DNA of 64,000 bases from Akkermansia muciniphila (GCF_018709685.1 NZ_JABDHQ010000008.1:62001-126000); one strand, 5' to 3'; shown: positions 25,976 to 35,125, counted from the stretch's first letter. Program-made: numbers and translations. The notes: a model not told the origin generated them from the sequence alone.

Positions 25976-27634
25976 ATGCTTACATTGCTGAAAATTAGAA
26001 ACCTGGCCCTCGTGGACCAGCTGCTCTGGGAACCCAGTTCCGGCTTCATCTGCATCACGGGGGAAACGGGAGCAGGGAAATCCGTCATCATCGGCGCCAT
26101 ACGCCTGGCGCTGGGGGAACGCGCGGACAAGACGCTTATCCGGTCCGGAGAACAGCAATGCAGCGTGGAAGCCGTCTTCCACCTGCCGGACTCCTCCCCG
26201 GTGCACGCCATCCTGAATGAACACGGCGTGCCGCCCTGCGAAGACGGCAACCTGATCATCAAGCGCATTATTTCCTCCACGGCCAACCGCCAGTTCCTGA
26301 ACGACAGCCCGTGCACCCTGAACCTGCTGCGGGAGGCGGGCGCCTGCCTAGTGGACATGCACGGCCCCAGCGACCACCGCTCCCTGATCTCCCAGGAAAG
26401 GCAGCTTTCCCTGCTGGACGCCTTCGGGGAACACGCCCCCCTGGTGCACGCCTATGCGGACGCCTGGCGGCAGTGGCAGGACGCGCGCCGGGCGTATGAC
26501 GACCTGGAACACGCGGAAGCGGCCACGGCGCGGGAAATAGAATTGCTGCGCCACCAGGTGGACGAGATAGACGCCGCCGCCTTCACGCCGGAGGAAGTGC
26601 CCACGCTGGAGGAACGCTGGCAGCGCGCCCGCAACGGCACCAGGCTCCAGGAACAGGTTTCCAGAATGCTTGCCATGCTGGAGGAAACGGACGTTCCCGG
26701 CCTGGCCTCCCAGTTGAGGGAACTGACCAGGGCGGCCCATGAACTGGAACGCATGGACGCCTCCACCGCCGCGTGGCTGGCTCCGCTGGCGGAAGTGAAT
26801 CTGGAGCTCAAGGAGATCGAGGGGCGCCTGGCGGATTATTCCTCCGAGCTGGATTCCGATCCCCGGGAACTTTTCCAGCTGGAGGAACGCATCAACCTGC
26901 TGGAATCCCTGAAAATGAAATACGGCCCTTCCTTTGAAGACGTCTGCGCCCGCAGGGAGGAGGCGGCCCACCGCCTGGACCGCATCGAACACCGCACGGA
27001 GCGCCTGGAAGAACTGAGGGCCTCCATGGCCGTTCTGCGCAAGCAGGTGGACGCCGCCGGACAGGCCCTGACCAGGGCGCGGCAGGCCTCCGCGCCCAAA
27101 CTGGCTTCCTCCATCGTCAAGCATTCCCGGGAACTGGGCTTCCGCCAGGCCGTCTTTGAAGTGGGCCTGTCCCCCCTCCAGGAACCCGGTTCCCAGGGAA
27201 TGGAAACGGTGGAATTCCTGTTCGGCCCCAATCCGGGGGAACCCTCCAAGCCTCTCCGGCTGATCGCTTCCAGCGGGGAGCTGGCCCGCATCATGCTGGC
27301 GATTAAAAGCGCGCTGGCCCACAAGGATTCCACCCCCCTGCTGGTGTTTGATGAAATAGACGCCAACGTGGGCGGTGAAGTGGCGCGGGCCGTGGGCTTC
27401 AAGATGCAGCAGCTCGGGAACAGACACCAGGTCATTTCCATCACGCACTTTCCGCAGGTGGCGGCCCTGGCCTCCCACCACTACCTGGTCCAGAAGGCTT
27501 CCGCGGGCAACCGCACCATCTCCTGCCTGCGGGAGGTGAGCCATGAAGACCGGATAGACGAGCTGGTCCGCATGCTGGGCGGCGGAGGCGACCACGCGCG
27601 CACGCTGGCCCGGGCTCTCCTTCAACCCGCCTGA
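25976..27634 (+). CDS. recN: DNA repair protein RecN
   Basis: A 552-residue SMC-like ATPase for double-strand break repair. The start at ATG 25976 gives MLTLLKIRNLALVDQ, the standard RecN N terminus; ATG 25952 is an alternative. Walker A is GETGAGKS at about 29-36; the long helical middle (about 150-400) is a coiled coil; the C-terminal half has the signature SSGELARIMLAIKSAL and Walker B LLVFDEIDANVGG, then SITHFPQVAALAS. Length is normal. Divergent from the PhnP-like gene and convergent with copA (29 bases). Confidence 0.96.
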   Translation: MLTLLKIRNLALVDQLLWEPSSGFICITGETGAGKSVIIGAIRLALGERADKTLIRSGEQQCSVEAVFHLPDSSPVHAILNEHGVPPCEDGNLIIKRIISSTANRQFLNDSPCTLNLLREAGACLVDMHGPSDHRSLISQERQLSLLDAFGEHAPLVHAYADAWRQWQDARRAYDDLEHAEAATAREIELLRHQVDEIDAAAFTPEEVPTLEERWQRARNGTRLQEQVSRMLAMLEETDVPGLASQLRELTRAAHELERMDASTAAWLAPLAEVNLELKEIEGRLADYSSELDSDPRELFQLEERINLLESLKMKYGPSFEDVCARREEAAHRLDRIEHRTERLEELRASMAVLRKQVDAAGQALTRARQASAPKLASSIVKHSRELGFRQAVFEVGLSPLQEPGSQGMETVEFLFGPNPGEPSKPLRLIASSGELARIMLAIKSALAHKDSTPLLVFDEIDANVGGEVARAVGFKMQQLGNRHQVISITHFPQVAALASHHYLVQKASAGNRTISCLREVSHEDRIDELVRMLGGGGDHARTLARALLQPA

Positions 27635-27663
27635 ACGGGCGCGTTAAAGGGGATAAAACCCTC

Positions 27664-29901
27664 TCATTTTTCCAGACGGGGCCTGAAGCCGCGCAGCCGC
27701 AGGGAATTGAACACCACGCACAGGGAGCTCAGGCTCATGGCTCCGGCGGCAATCATGGGGTTCAGCGTAAGGCCGAAGGCGGGATACAGGCACCCGGCGG
27801 CCAGGGGAATGCCGATGATGTTGTAAAAGAAGGCCCAGAAGAGGTTCTGCCTGATGATGTGCAGCGTGGAGCGGCCCAATTGAAGGGCTTCCGCCACGCC
27901 CACGGGATTGCTCTTCATCAGCACGATGTCGGAAGACTCCATCGCCAGCTCCGTTCCGGATTTCATGGAAATGCCTACCCGGGCGCAGGCGAGCGCGGGG
28001 GCGTCATTCACGCCGTCCCCCACCATCGCCACCTTGTCCCCCCGTTCCTCCATTTTCATCACATGGGTGGCCTTTTCATCCGGCAGCACGTCGGAAATGA
28101 CTTCATCAATGTGGAGTTCCCCCGCCATGTGGCGGGCGGTGGCGGCGTTGTCCCCCGTCAGCATGACCACGCGCAGGTTCATCCGCTTCAGATTGTCCAC
28201 GGCCGCGCGGCTGTCCGGTTTCAGGGAATCCGCCACCATGATCACTCCGGCAGGACGGTCTTCCCTGCCCACATAAAGCGGCGAGGCTCCCTGCCGCATG
28301 AACTCCCGCAGGCGCGCCTCCTCCTCACTCCATGAAATCCCCCTGTCCTTCATGAAGCTGAGATTGCCCACCGCGTAAGACACGCCGTCCACCGTACCGG
28401 AAATGCCGCGGCCGGGGACAATGGACAAATCAGCCACCGCGCGTATGGGAAGGTCCAGCAGCCGGGCATGGTCATAAATGGCTTTACCTACCGGATGCTC
28501 GGAGCCCTGCTCCAGGGCCGCCGCCATCTCCACCAGTTCATCCGCATTCATGGAATGTTCCGGCAGAACGGCCACCACCCGGGGCTCCCCTTCCGTCAGG
28601 GTGCCCGTCTTGTCAAAGACGACGGTATCCACGCGGCTCAGGGCCTCAAGGGCGCTGGCGGACTTGCACAGGATGCCCAGGCGCGCGCCCCGCCCCGTAC
28701 CCACCATGATGGCGATCGGGGTGGCGAGGCCCAGGACGCAGGGGCAGGAGATCACCAGCACCGCAATCGCCCTGGCCAGGGCAAAGGAAAAGCCCTCTCC
28801 GGCCACCAGCCATGCGACAAACGCAATGAGCGCAATGGCAATCACTGTGGGGACAAAGAAATAGCACACCCGGTCCGCCAGCCGCGCAATGGGCGCCCTG
28901 GACTGGCTGGCCTGCTCCACCAGGCGGATCATGCGGGCCAGCGTGGAATCCCTGCCCACGCGCTCCGCACGGATTTTAAGATACCCGGCGCGGTTGAACG
29001 TGCCGCTGATCACCCGGTCCCCGGCCGTCTTGTCCACGGGCATGCTTTCTCCCGTCAGGTCGGATTCGTCCAGCGCGGCCTGCCCTTCCTCAATGAGGCC
29101 GTCCACCGGAATCCTCTGCCCGGTCTTCACCACCACCAGGTCCCCGGCCCGGAGTTCATCCAGCGGGACGGCGCGTTCCGCGCCGTCATGCCACACCAGG
29201 GCTTCCTGGGGAACCAGCTTCACCAGTCCCTTCACGGCGGCGTTCGTCTTTCGGTAGGAGCGGCGTTCCAGATACTTCCCCAGGGAAATGAGGGTGACGA
29301 TCATGGCCGCGGACTCAAAATACAACTCCATCCCGTCCACATTGGCGCCCTGCCACAGGCCCGCAATCAACAGAAACAGCCCGTACAAAAAGGCGGACCC
29401 CGCGCCGATGGCGATCAGGGAATCCATATTGGGAGACAGCGCGGCAAGCTGGCGGACGCCATTGATCAAATAATGCCGGTTCAGCCATAAAACCGCCCCC
29501 GCCAGGACGCACTGCGCCCACAGATTCAACCAGAGCCCCCAGCCCCCTCCCGGAACGGGCCAATGCCACATAGGCCCCATGGACAGGTACATCAGCGGGA
29601 CCAGCAGCAGAACGGACCAGACAAGGCGGGAACCGCCGTTTTCCTCCTCACGGGCCTCTTCCTCAGTGCCGGAAAGCGGTTCTTCCCGCCAGTCCGCCAG
29701 ATGGAAGCCAGCTTTCTCCACCACCTTCGCCAACCGGTCCCTGGCCGGGGAATCATGCTCCCGGAACACAACGGCCATGCGCCCCGTCAGCAAATTCAGC
29801 TCAACGCGTTCCACACCCTCCAATTCCTCCACGGCGTGCTCCACCTTGGCGGCGCAACCCGCACAGTGCATGCCGGAAACCAGATAATTCCTTTCTTCCA
29901 T
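27664..29901 (-). CDS. copA: Copper-transporting P1B-type ATPase
   Basis: A 745-residue efflux pump. The N-terminal heavy-metal-associated domain carries GMHCAGC (Cys13, Cys16). The membrane CPC motif is at about 386-388 (SCPCVLGLATP), the phosphorylated Asp at 430 in DKTGT, and the hinge GDGVNDAPAL near 645; the actuator DLTGES is at about 281-286. The pattern of a single HMA domain and CPC is the Cu+ P1B-1 type, protecting the cytoplasm by pumping copper to the periplasm. It is alone, with a palindrome (29953-29970) upstream that could be its copper-responsive operator. Confidence 0.95.
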   Translation of the reverse strand: MEERNYLVSGMHCAGCAAKVEHAVEELEGVERVELNLLTGRMAVVFREHDSPARDRLAKVVEKAGFHLADWREEPLSGTEEEAREEENGGSRLVWSVLLLVPLMYLSMGPMWHWPVPGGGWGLWLNLWAQCVLAGAVLWLNRHYLINGVRQLAALSPNMDSLIAIGAGSAFLYGLFLLIAGLWQGANVDGMELYFESAAMIVTLISLGKYLERRSYRKTNAAVKGLVKLVPQEALVWHDGAERAVPLDELRAGDLVVVKTGQRIPVDGLIEEGQAALDESDLTGESMPVDKTAGDRVISGTFNRAGYLKIRAERVGRDSTLARMIRLVEQASQSRAPIARLADRVCYFFVPTVIAIALIAFVAWLVAGEGFSFALARAIAVLVISCPCVLGLATPIAIMVGTGRGARLGILCKSASALEALSRVDTVVFDKTGTLTEGEPRVVAVLPEHSMNADELVEMAAALEQGSEHPVGKAIYDHARLLDLPIRAVADLSIVPGRGISGTVDGVSYAVGNLSFMKDRGISWSEEEARLREFMRQGASPLYVGREDRPAGVIMVADSLKPDSRAAVDNLKRMNLRVVMLTGDNAATARHMAGELHIDEVISDVLPDEKATHVMKMEERGDKVAMVGDGVNDAPALACARVGISMKSGTELAMESSDIVLMKSNPVGVAEALQLGRSTLHIIRQNLFWAFFYNIIGIPLAAGCLYPAFGLTLNPMIAAGAMSLSSLCVVFNSLRLRGFRPRLEK

Positions 29902-29952
29902 TATCGTTAAAATCAGGGGTTGAAATTGCGGAACCAGACAAAGGCCCCATGT

Positions 29953-29970
29953 TGTTAGAGAACACTAACA
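29953..29970. promoter_or_regulatory. Candidate operator upstream of copA
   Basis: A perfect dyad TGTTAG (29953-29958) / CTAACA (29965-29970) with a 6-base centre, 52-69 bases upstream of the copA start and about 108 bases upstream of the GH16 gene on the other strand. The position fits a repressor or activator site for copA. No regulator gene is adjacent, so the protein that would bind it is unknown. Confidence 0.5.
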
Positions 29971-30077
29971 CATCAATCCGGTTTCTCAAGCCGCTTTCAC
30001 GGCTTCACCTTTTTCCAATAAAAAATGACAAAAAAACACCCGCTCCTGCGTAACAAGAAAAACAATTCTATTTTTCC

Positions 30078-31037
30078 ATGAATATTACCTCCCTATTACG
30101 AGCGACGGCCTGCGCGGCCCTGCTGTCCACCCCCCTCCACGCCCAGCTCTACTCCCTCCACGGGGACGGCGTCAAGAAGGCTGACCGGGTGGTGGAAAAA
30201 GCGGATTATTCCGGTTATGAACTCGTCTGGCACGACGAGTTTGACAAGGACGGCCGTCCGGACCCGGCCAAGTGGAATTACGAACACGGCTTTGTCCGCA
30301 ACAAGGAGGCGCAGTGGTACCAGCCGGAGAACGCCTATTGCAAGGATGGAATGCTGATTATTGAAGGCAAAAAGGAAAAACGCGCCAATCCCCATTACGA
30401 TCCGGCGGGGAAGAGCTGGCAGACCACGCGGAAGGAGGCGGACTATACCTCCGCCTCCCTGACCACGCGCGGCAAATTCTCCTGGCTGTACGGCCGCTTT
30501 GAGATCCGCGCCAAATTCAGCCCGCGGGAAGGCATGTGGCCCGCGTTCTGGACCATGGGAGTCAAGGAAGGCTGGCCCATGTGCGGAGAAATAGACATCA
30601 TGGAGTATTACCAGTCTACTTACCTGGCCAACCTCTGCTGGGGTTCCCCCAAAAAACATGTGGGCAAATGGAGCACCACCTATACGCCCCTCAAATGGCT
30701 TCAGGAAAGGCACCCGGACTGGGCGGACAGCTTCCATGTCTTCCGCATGGACTGGGATGAAAAGGAAGTGCGCCTGTATGCGGACGACATTCTGCTGAAC
30801 AAGACCCCCCTGGACAATATCGTCAACGCCACTTACAAGGAAGTAGCCAACCCCTTCCGCCAGCCTCATTTCATTATCCTGAACCTGGCCCTTGGCGCCA
30901 CCGGGGGAGACCTCAACAAACTGCCGCTGCCCCAGAAGTATGAAATAGACTACGTCCGGATTTACCAGAAAAAGGACTCCCCCCACAAGGGAACCATCCC
31001 GGCCCAGCCGGAAAAGAAACAGCAGGCCTCCCGGTAA
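30078..31037 (+). CDS. Secreted glycoside hydrolase family 16 enzyme
   Basis: A 319-residue exported endo-glycosidase. The signal peptide ends at LHA (about 22), followed by a linker, and the GH16 jelly-roll starts at about residue 47 (ELVWHDEFD). The catalytic motif is EIDIME at 171-176: Glu171 nucleophile, Asp173, Glu176 acid/base. W-rich strands and the C-terminal YEIDYVRIYQK are standard. Akkermansia GH16 enzymes are known endo-O-glycanases that cleave polylactosamine in mucin glycans; by position this may be the Amuc_0875-type enzyme (from memory). It is not in a polysaccharide-utilisation locus; no SusCD pair is present. Confidence 0.92.
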   Translation: MNITSLLRATACAALLSTPLHAQLYSLHGDGVKKADRVVEKADYSGYELVWHDEFDKDGRPDPAKWNYEHGFVRNKEAQWYQPENAYCKDGMLIIEGKKEKRANPHYDPAGKSWQTTRKEADYTSASLTTRGKFSWLYGRFEIRAKFSPREGMWPAFWTMGVKEGWPMCGEIDIMEYYQSTYLANLCWGSPKKHVGKWSTTYTPLKWLQERHPDWADSFHVFRMDWDEKEVRLYADDILLNKTPLDNIVNATYKEVANPFRQPHFIILNLALGATGGDLNKLPLPQKYEIDYVRIYQKKDSPHKGTIPAQPEKKQQASR

Positions 31038-31160
31038 AACCGTTCCGCCTTAATAAGACAGGGGCGTGCGGGATGGACGGAAAGGGCAAGGTAAAAGGGA
31101 TTCCAGCGGCCCCGCGCCCATAAGGTCCATTTGTTCCTCCCTGCCTTCTCTTGGAAAACC

Positions 31161-31184
31161 CCTGCCTCCGGGAACGGGGGCAGG
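31161..31184 (-). terminator. Weak hairpin downstream of the SGNH hydrolase gene
   Basis: On the minus strand, CCTGCC (31184-31179) pairs with GGCAGG (31166-31161) around a 12-base loop that can pair further (CCCG/CGGG-like), followed by GGTTTTCC. It begins 4 bases past the stop codon of the SGNH hydrolase. Confidence 0.4.
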
Positions 31185-31187
31185 CCG

Positions 31188-31841
31188 TTATTCCGTAGCC
31201 TTTCCCTTGAGAACCAGGAGAATGTGTTCCGCCATGAGGGCGTGCCCCTCCGCATTGGGATGCACGCCGTCCACCAGCAGGCCGTCCTTGTCCTTCATCA
31301 CCTTGTTGAGGTCGATCACCCTGGATTTGGTGCTCCTGGCCACCTGCCGGATAAGAGGGATGATTTCCTTCTCAATGCATTCCCTGCTGATCCCGCCTTC
31401 CCTGGCTTCCTGGGAGGGGATGGGCAGCAGGCAGTAAACCTTCAGTTTGGGATTCTGCTTGCGGAACTCCGCGATGATCTCCTTGTAATTGTCCACGAAA
31501 TCATCCTTGTGGCTCCAATTTACCTTTTTGCTGTCATTGGTGCCCAGGCCGATGAGCAGCACGTCAGGCTTGAACGCCAGCGCGTCCCGATAAACCTTCT
31601 CCCGCGTGATGGGGCGGTCTCCCCTGAATAGCAGGCACCGGGCGGAAATGCCGAAGTTCCCCACTTCCGCCTTCTTGTCCAGAGCCTTCGCAATCCGGGA
31701 CGCCCAGCAGTCTTCCTTCCCGACCCTCATCCCGGCGGTGATGCTGTCCCCCAGACAGGCCAGCTTCACCGCAGCGGCGCAATCCACCGGCAGCAAAGCG
31801 GCCAGCAGGCCTATCCATAATAAGACAATGAACTTTTTCAT
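31188..31841 (-). CDS. Secreted SGNH/GDSL esterase
   Basis: About 217 residues from ATG 31841, chosen for its signal peptide (MKKFIVLLWIGLLAALLPVDCAAA). The SGNH blocks are clear: block I LACLGDSITAG (catalytic Ser), block II Gly in NFGISA, block III GLGTND, and block V DGVHPNAEGH (Asp and His). Such enzymes remove acetyl groups from sugars; in a mucin feeder, a sialic acid or other O-acetyl esterase is plausible but not proven. It is convergent with the GH16 gene and lies downstream of efp on the same strand, separated by the terminator at 31944-31976. Confidence 0.88.
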   Translation of the reverse strand: MKKFIVLLWIGLLAALLPVDCAAAVKLACLGDSITAGMRVGKEDCWASRIAKALDKKAEVGNFGISARCLLFRGDRPITREKVYRDALAFKPDVLLIGLGTNDSKKVNWSHKDDFVDNYKEIIAEFRKQNPKLKVYCLLPIPSQEAREGGISRECIEKEIIPLIRQVARSTKSRVIDLNKVMKDKDGLLVDGVHPNAEGHALMAEHILLVLKGKATE

Positions 31842-31943
31842 GGAGTAAATATTACAATGAAAATGACTTACTGGAAGCGCCTTCAAATGTAAAGCCCGTA
31901 CACCGGGCCGCTTTCTGGTCTTTTTTCACGCGGCCCCGGCATG

Positions 31944-31976
31944 AAAAAGCCCCGGCCGGGAAAACCGGCGGGGCTT
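31944..31976 (-). terminator. Intrinsic terminator of efp
   Basis: On the minus strand, AAGCCCCGCCGG (31976-31965) pairs with CCGGCCGGGGCTT (31959-31947) with one bulged base and a 5-base TTTTC loop, followed by a T run at 31948-31944. It lies 27 bases past the efp stop codon. Confidence 0.75.
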
Positions 31977-32002
31977 CTTGAATACCAGGAAAAGGGAATG
32001 TT

Positions 32003-32569
32003 TCAGTTTACGCGGCCCAGGTAGGAGCCGTCTTCCGTTTTCACGGAGATCTTTTCACCGGGCTTGATGAAGAGGGGCACCTGCACCACCAGTCCGGTGG
32101 TCATTGTGGCGGACTTGTATACGTTGTTCGCGCTGTCGCCCTTGACGCCTTCCGGGGCTTCCGCCACTTCCATGGTGATGGCGGCGGGAAGTTCCACGGA
32201 GACAACCGTTTCATCCGTGAAAAGCAGGATGTAGATATTGCCTTCCATCAGGTAATCCTTCACGGGCTCCACGATTTCCGGAGACACGGTGATGTCTTCG
32301 TACGTATCGGGATTCATGAAGTGGTAGCCCATGCCGTCAATGTAGCTGAACTCATATTCCTCACGGGCGAGGTTCACGCCTTCCAGGGATTCGTTGGAAG
32401 TGAGGCGAAGGTTGTACACCTTCTTGGTGGAAATGCTGCGGATGCTCATTTGCACATAGGAAGCCATGCGGGGGGGGCACTTGTGCTCCATGCTGACTAC
32501 AACGCAAACGTCATTGTTATGATTAACCGCGTGTCCCTTGCGAAGATTGATTACGGGTACTTTTGCCAT
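32003..32569 (-). CDS. efp: Elongation factor P, non-canonical tip loop
   Basis: A 188-residue protein of the EF-P family that helps the ribosome form Pro-Pro bonds. The KOW-like N-terminal domain, the OB domain (YEFSYIDGMGYHFMNPDTYE) and the C-terminal OB domain (MTTGLVVQVPLFIKPGEKISVKTEDGSYLGR) are complete. The tip loop that carries the modified Lys34 in E. coli (KPGKG) reads HKCPPRMA here: by alignment to the following strand, the functional residue is Arg34 (residues 31-34 CPPR). Arg is the rhamnosylated form in Pseudomonas and Neisseria; two prolines before it are unusual. Transcribed after the ACT protein, 121 bases downstream. Confidence 0.94.
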   Translation of the reverse strand: MAKVPVINLRKGHAVNHNNDVCVVVSMEHKCPPRMASYVQMSIRSISTKKVYNLRLTSNESLEGVNLAREEYEFSYIDGMGYHFMNPDTYEDITVSPEIVEPVKDYLMEGNIYILLFTDETVVSVELPAAITMEVAEAPEGVKGDSANNVYKSATMTTGLVVQVPLFIKPGEKISVKTEDGSYLGRVN

Positions 32570-32690
32570 GCGGCCCGTACCATACCATGTTTTCCCCTCC
32601 CGTCAAGCTGAAAAAACGCGCCAAACCCTTGATGCGCTTGGAGAAAACGCCTTTTGCACGGCAGCAAAAACAAGCGGAAAAACGCCGTTC

Positions 32691-33149
32691 TCACCGGCTG
32701 AGGTCCTGCTGGAACAGGACCTTGATGCCGCTGGAATTCAGCACGGTGCGCCCGAAGTTGAGATCCTCCACATGGAGGGCGACCAGGGAACCCCGCGCCG
32801 CACAGGGCAGGAGCGGATACAGGAAGTTGACGTTCATTTCCGCGGCATACAGCACGTCCAGGCATTTCTTGAGGTCCGCGGGGCCGTGGCGGAGGACGGC
32901 CACCAGCACTTCGGATTCCGTGTAGCAGATGCCTTTTTCCAGAAAGATTTCCGACGTCCGCTCCGGGTCGCTGACGATCAGGCGCGCAATAGTCGCCTCA
33001 TGGCAGTCATGCATGCTGAAGCCCAGGCAGAAGATGCCGTGCATGTCCAGCAGGCCCAGGAGGGCGGACAACGCCCCCACCCGGTTCTGGAGCATGATGG
33101 AATATTGCTTTATCGCATTGCCGGGGGCTTTGATGGATTCATCCTTCAT
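32691..33149 (-). CDS. Tandem ACT-domain protein
   Basis: A 152-residue protein from ATG 33149 (26 bases after argD). The N-terminal half is an ACT domain (KQYSIMLQNRVGALSALLGLLDMHGIFCLGFSMHDCHEATIARLIVSDPE), a fold that binds amino acids. The second half (ESEVLVAVLRHGPADLKKCLDVLYAAEMNVNFLYPLL) looks like a second, diverged ACT unit. Stand-alone ACT pairs are common regulators of amino acid pathways. Being in the argD cluster, it may sense an amino acid of the arginine pathway, but this is inference; no enzyme domain is attached. Confidence 0.82.
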   Translation of the reverse strand: MKDESIKAPGNAIKQYSIMLQNRVGALSALLGLLDMHGIFCLGFSMHDCHEATIARLIVSDPERTSEIFLEKGICYTESEVLVAVLRHGPADLKKCLDVLYAAEMNVNFLYPLLPCAARGSLVALHVEDLNFGRTVLNSSGIKVLFQQDLSR

Positions 33150-33174
33150 GACAATAAAGCAGGGAGTCAGGTTA

Positions 33175-34431
33175 CTATTTAACGTATGTCTTAAGCACGC
33201 GCCTGATGATGGCAAGCGCCTGTTGGACTTCCTCTTCACTTACGTTCAGGGGAGGCAGGAGACGGACGGTTTCCGGACCCGCGGGAACGGAAAGCAGGCC
33301 TTCCTGCCGGAGGGCTTCCACTACCACGGAGGCAACGGTCTTGCCTTCCGGCGCGTCCACCATCTCCGGGTTGAGGCCGATGCCCAGCAGAAGGCCCAGG
33401 CCGCGCACGCCCTGAACCACGGGCAGGTTCCAGGATTCTATTTCCGCGCGGATTTCCGCGCCCAGGCGCTGCGCCCGTTCCGGGAGGCCCTGGGAGACTA
33501 CTTCCCTCAGCACGGCCAGGCTCACGGTAGTGCCAAGCGGATTGCCGCCGTACGTGGAACCATGGGAGCCGGGGTCCATGATGGAGGCAAGCTCCGTGCC
33601 CTGGTCGTCAATGGCGCGGTCGGAAATCCAGAAGCCGCCGATGGGGAAGCCTCCTCCCAGCGCCTTGGCCCAGGAAATGCCGTCCGGCTCCACGTCAGGC
33701 GCAACGGCGCGCCATCCCATGATGTCGCCGCAGCGGCCAAAGCCGCACTGCACTTCATCCATCAGCAGAAGCAGATCATGCTCCTTGCACAACTGTGCCA
33801 GCCCGCGCAGGAATTCCGGGGTCACGCAGTTGACGCCGCCTTCACCCTGGATGGTTTCCAGCATGAAGGCCACGGTTTCCGGGCGAATGGCTTCACGGGC
33901 CGTTTCCAGGTCATTGAAAGGCAGGTGGCGGAAGCCCGGCAGCATGGGGTCAAAGCCTATCTTGATTTTATCCTGCCCCGTGGCGGACATGCTGCCCAGC
34001 GTTCTTCCGTGGAAGGATTTGTTGAACGTGAGCACTTCAAAACGGGGCTTGCCGTCCGGCTGGGGCTTCCGGTGCCCGTAGCGGCGCGCCACCTTGATCA
34101 ACCCGTCATTGGATTCCGCTCCGCTGTTGGCAAAAAAGACTTTTCCCGGACGCTCCACGCACTTGGTAACGATGAATTCCGCCAGATCCGCCTGCTGGGG
34201 AATCTGGTACAGGTTGGAGCAGTGCACCAGCGTGGCCGCCTGCTTCTGCAGGGCCTGCGTTACCGCGGGATGGCAGTGCCCCAGCACGCAGGTGGCGATT
34301 CCGGCACAGAAGTCCAGATAGCACTTCCCGGTGCTGTCCCACAGGCGGGAGCCTTCCCCGCGGACGGCAGCCATGGGATAACGGCCATAGGAATGAAGTA
34401 CGTACTGGTTGAGTTTTTCTTCTGTGTTCAT
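33175..34431 (-). CDS. argD: Acetylornithine aminotransferase (or related class-III aminotransferase)
   Basis: A 418-residue pyridoxal phosphate enzyme. Motifs: LDFCAGIATCVLGHCHP, FANSGAESNDGLIKVAR, SFHGRTLGSMSATGQ, METIQGEGG-like LETIQGEGGV, LLLMDEVQCGFGRCG and SWAKALGGGFPIGG with the Schiff-base lysine (LGGG context), then TYGGNPLG. It transfers the amino group from N2-acetylornithine to 2-oxoglutarate in arginine synthesis; succinylornithine, ornithine or 4-aminobutyrate transaminases are close relatives. First gene of argD-ACT-efp, divergent from mscL by about 190 bases. Confidence 0.9.
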   Translation of the reverse strand: MNTEEKLNQYVLHSYGRYPMAAVRGEGSRLWDSTGKCYLDFCAGIATCVLGHCHPAVTQALQKQAATLVHCSNLYQIPQQADLAEFIVTKCVERPGKVFFANSGAESNDGLIKVARRYGHRKPQPDGKPRFEVLTFNKSFHGRTLGSMSATGQDKIKIGFDPMLPGFRHLPFNDLETAREAIRPETVAFMLETIQGEGGVNCVTPEFLRGLAQLCKEHDLLLLMDEVQCGFGRCGDIMGWRAVAPDVEPDGISWAKALGGGFPIGGFWISDRAIDDQGTELASIMDPGSHGSTYGGNPLGTTVSLAVLREVVSQGLPERAQRLGAEIRAEIESWNLPVVQGVRGLGLLLGIGLNPEMVDAPEGKTVASVVVEALRQEGLLSVPAGPETVRLLPPLNVSEEEVQQALAIIRRVLKTYVK

Positions 34432-34624
34432 AAGCTAAGGTAATACGCGTGTAGTTTGCGCTTCTGGCCTCGTCTGTAAATGATTTTTTTGGGAGCCACG
34501 TCATGATTCTCACATTTTGCCGGGCACGGTGGTCATACTTCTGTTCCGGAGGGGGAAGTTCATTTTTTCTTTTCTTTTATTCTTTTGCCTTCAGAATGAA
34601 ATAAATCATCAACACCGATTCATC

Positions 34625-35038
34625 ATGGCCCGCTTTTTCAACGTCAAAGGATTTCTGGAGGAATTCAAGGCATTCGCCCTGAAAGGCAACGTGATTGACC
34701 TGGCCGTGGCGGTCGTCATCGGCGCCGCGTTCAACAAGATTGTTTCCGTCTTCGTCTCCAGCATCATCACCCCCATCATCGGGTACCTCACCTCCGGCGT
34801 AAACCTGGCCTACCTGACCTTGAAACTGGGAGATGTGGAACTGAAGTACGGGGAGCTGCTCCAGGCGACCATTGACTTCGTGATCATTGCCTTCTCCGTC
34901 TTCGTGGCCATCAAGCTGATCGGCACGATGAGGCGCAAGAGCGAAGAAACGCCCGCGGCCCCCGCGCCCAAGCCGGATGACGTCGTCCTGCTGGAACAAA
35001 TCCGGGACATCCTGCAAAAGCAGGCGGACGCCAAATAA
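34625..35038 (+). CDS. mscL: Large-conductance mechanosensitive channel
   Basis: A 137-residue inner membrane channel that opens under osmotic shock. ATG 34625 begins MARFFNVKGFLEEFKAFALKGNVIDLAVAVVIG, matching the MscL N-terminal amphipathic helix and first membrane helix, GAAFNKIVSVFVSSIITPIIG. The second helix is FVIIAFSVFVAIKLI. A Pro/Ala-rich linker and a C-terminal helical bundle (VVLLEQIRDILQKQ) complete the usual layout and length. Confidence 0.96.
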   Translation: MARFFNVKGFLEEFKAFALKGNVIDLAVAVVIGAAFNKIVSVFVSSIITPIIGYLTSGVNLAYLTLKLGDVELKYGELLQATIDFVIIAFSVFVAIKLIGTMRRKSEETPAAPAPKPDDVVLLEQIRDILQKQADAK

Positions 35039-35125
35039 GCCGCTCATCCGGTCCATGCCGGTTCCCGGCGGAACCGGCACATTTTTCCTCTTTACTTGTT
35101 CCCTTGCGGGCGGGAAAGTGGCGGC

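Noticed and set aside
25912-26358. N-terminal extension of the PhnP-like hydrolase
   Set aside because: The upstream part of the open frame is antisense to recN and lacks family homology; the hydrolase starts exactly at MNILFLGTGT.
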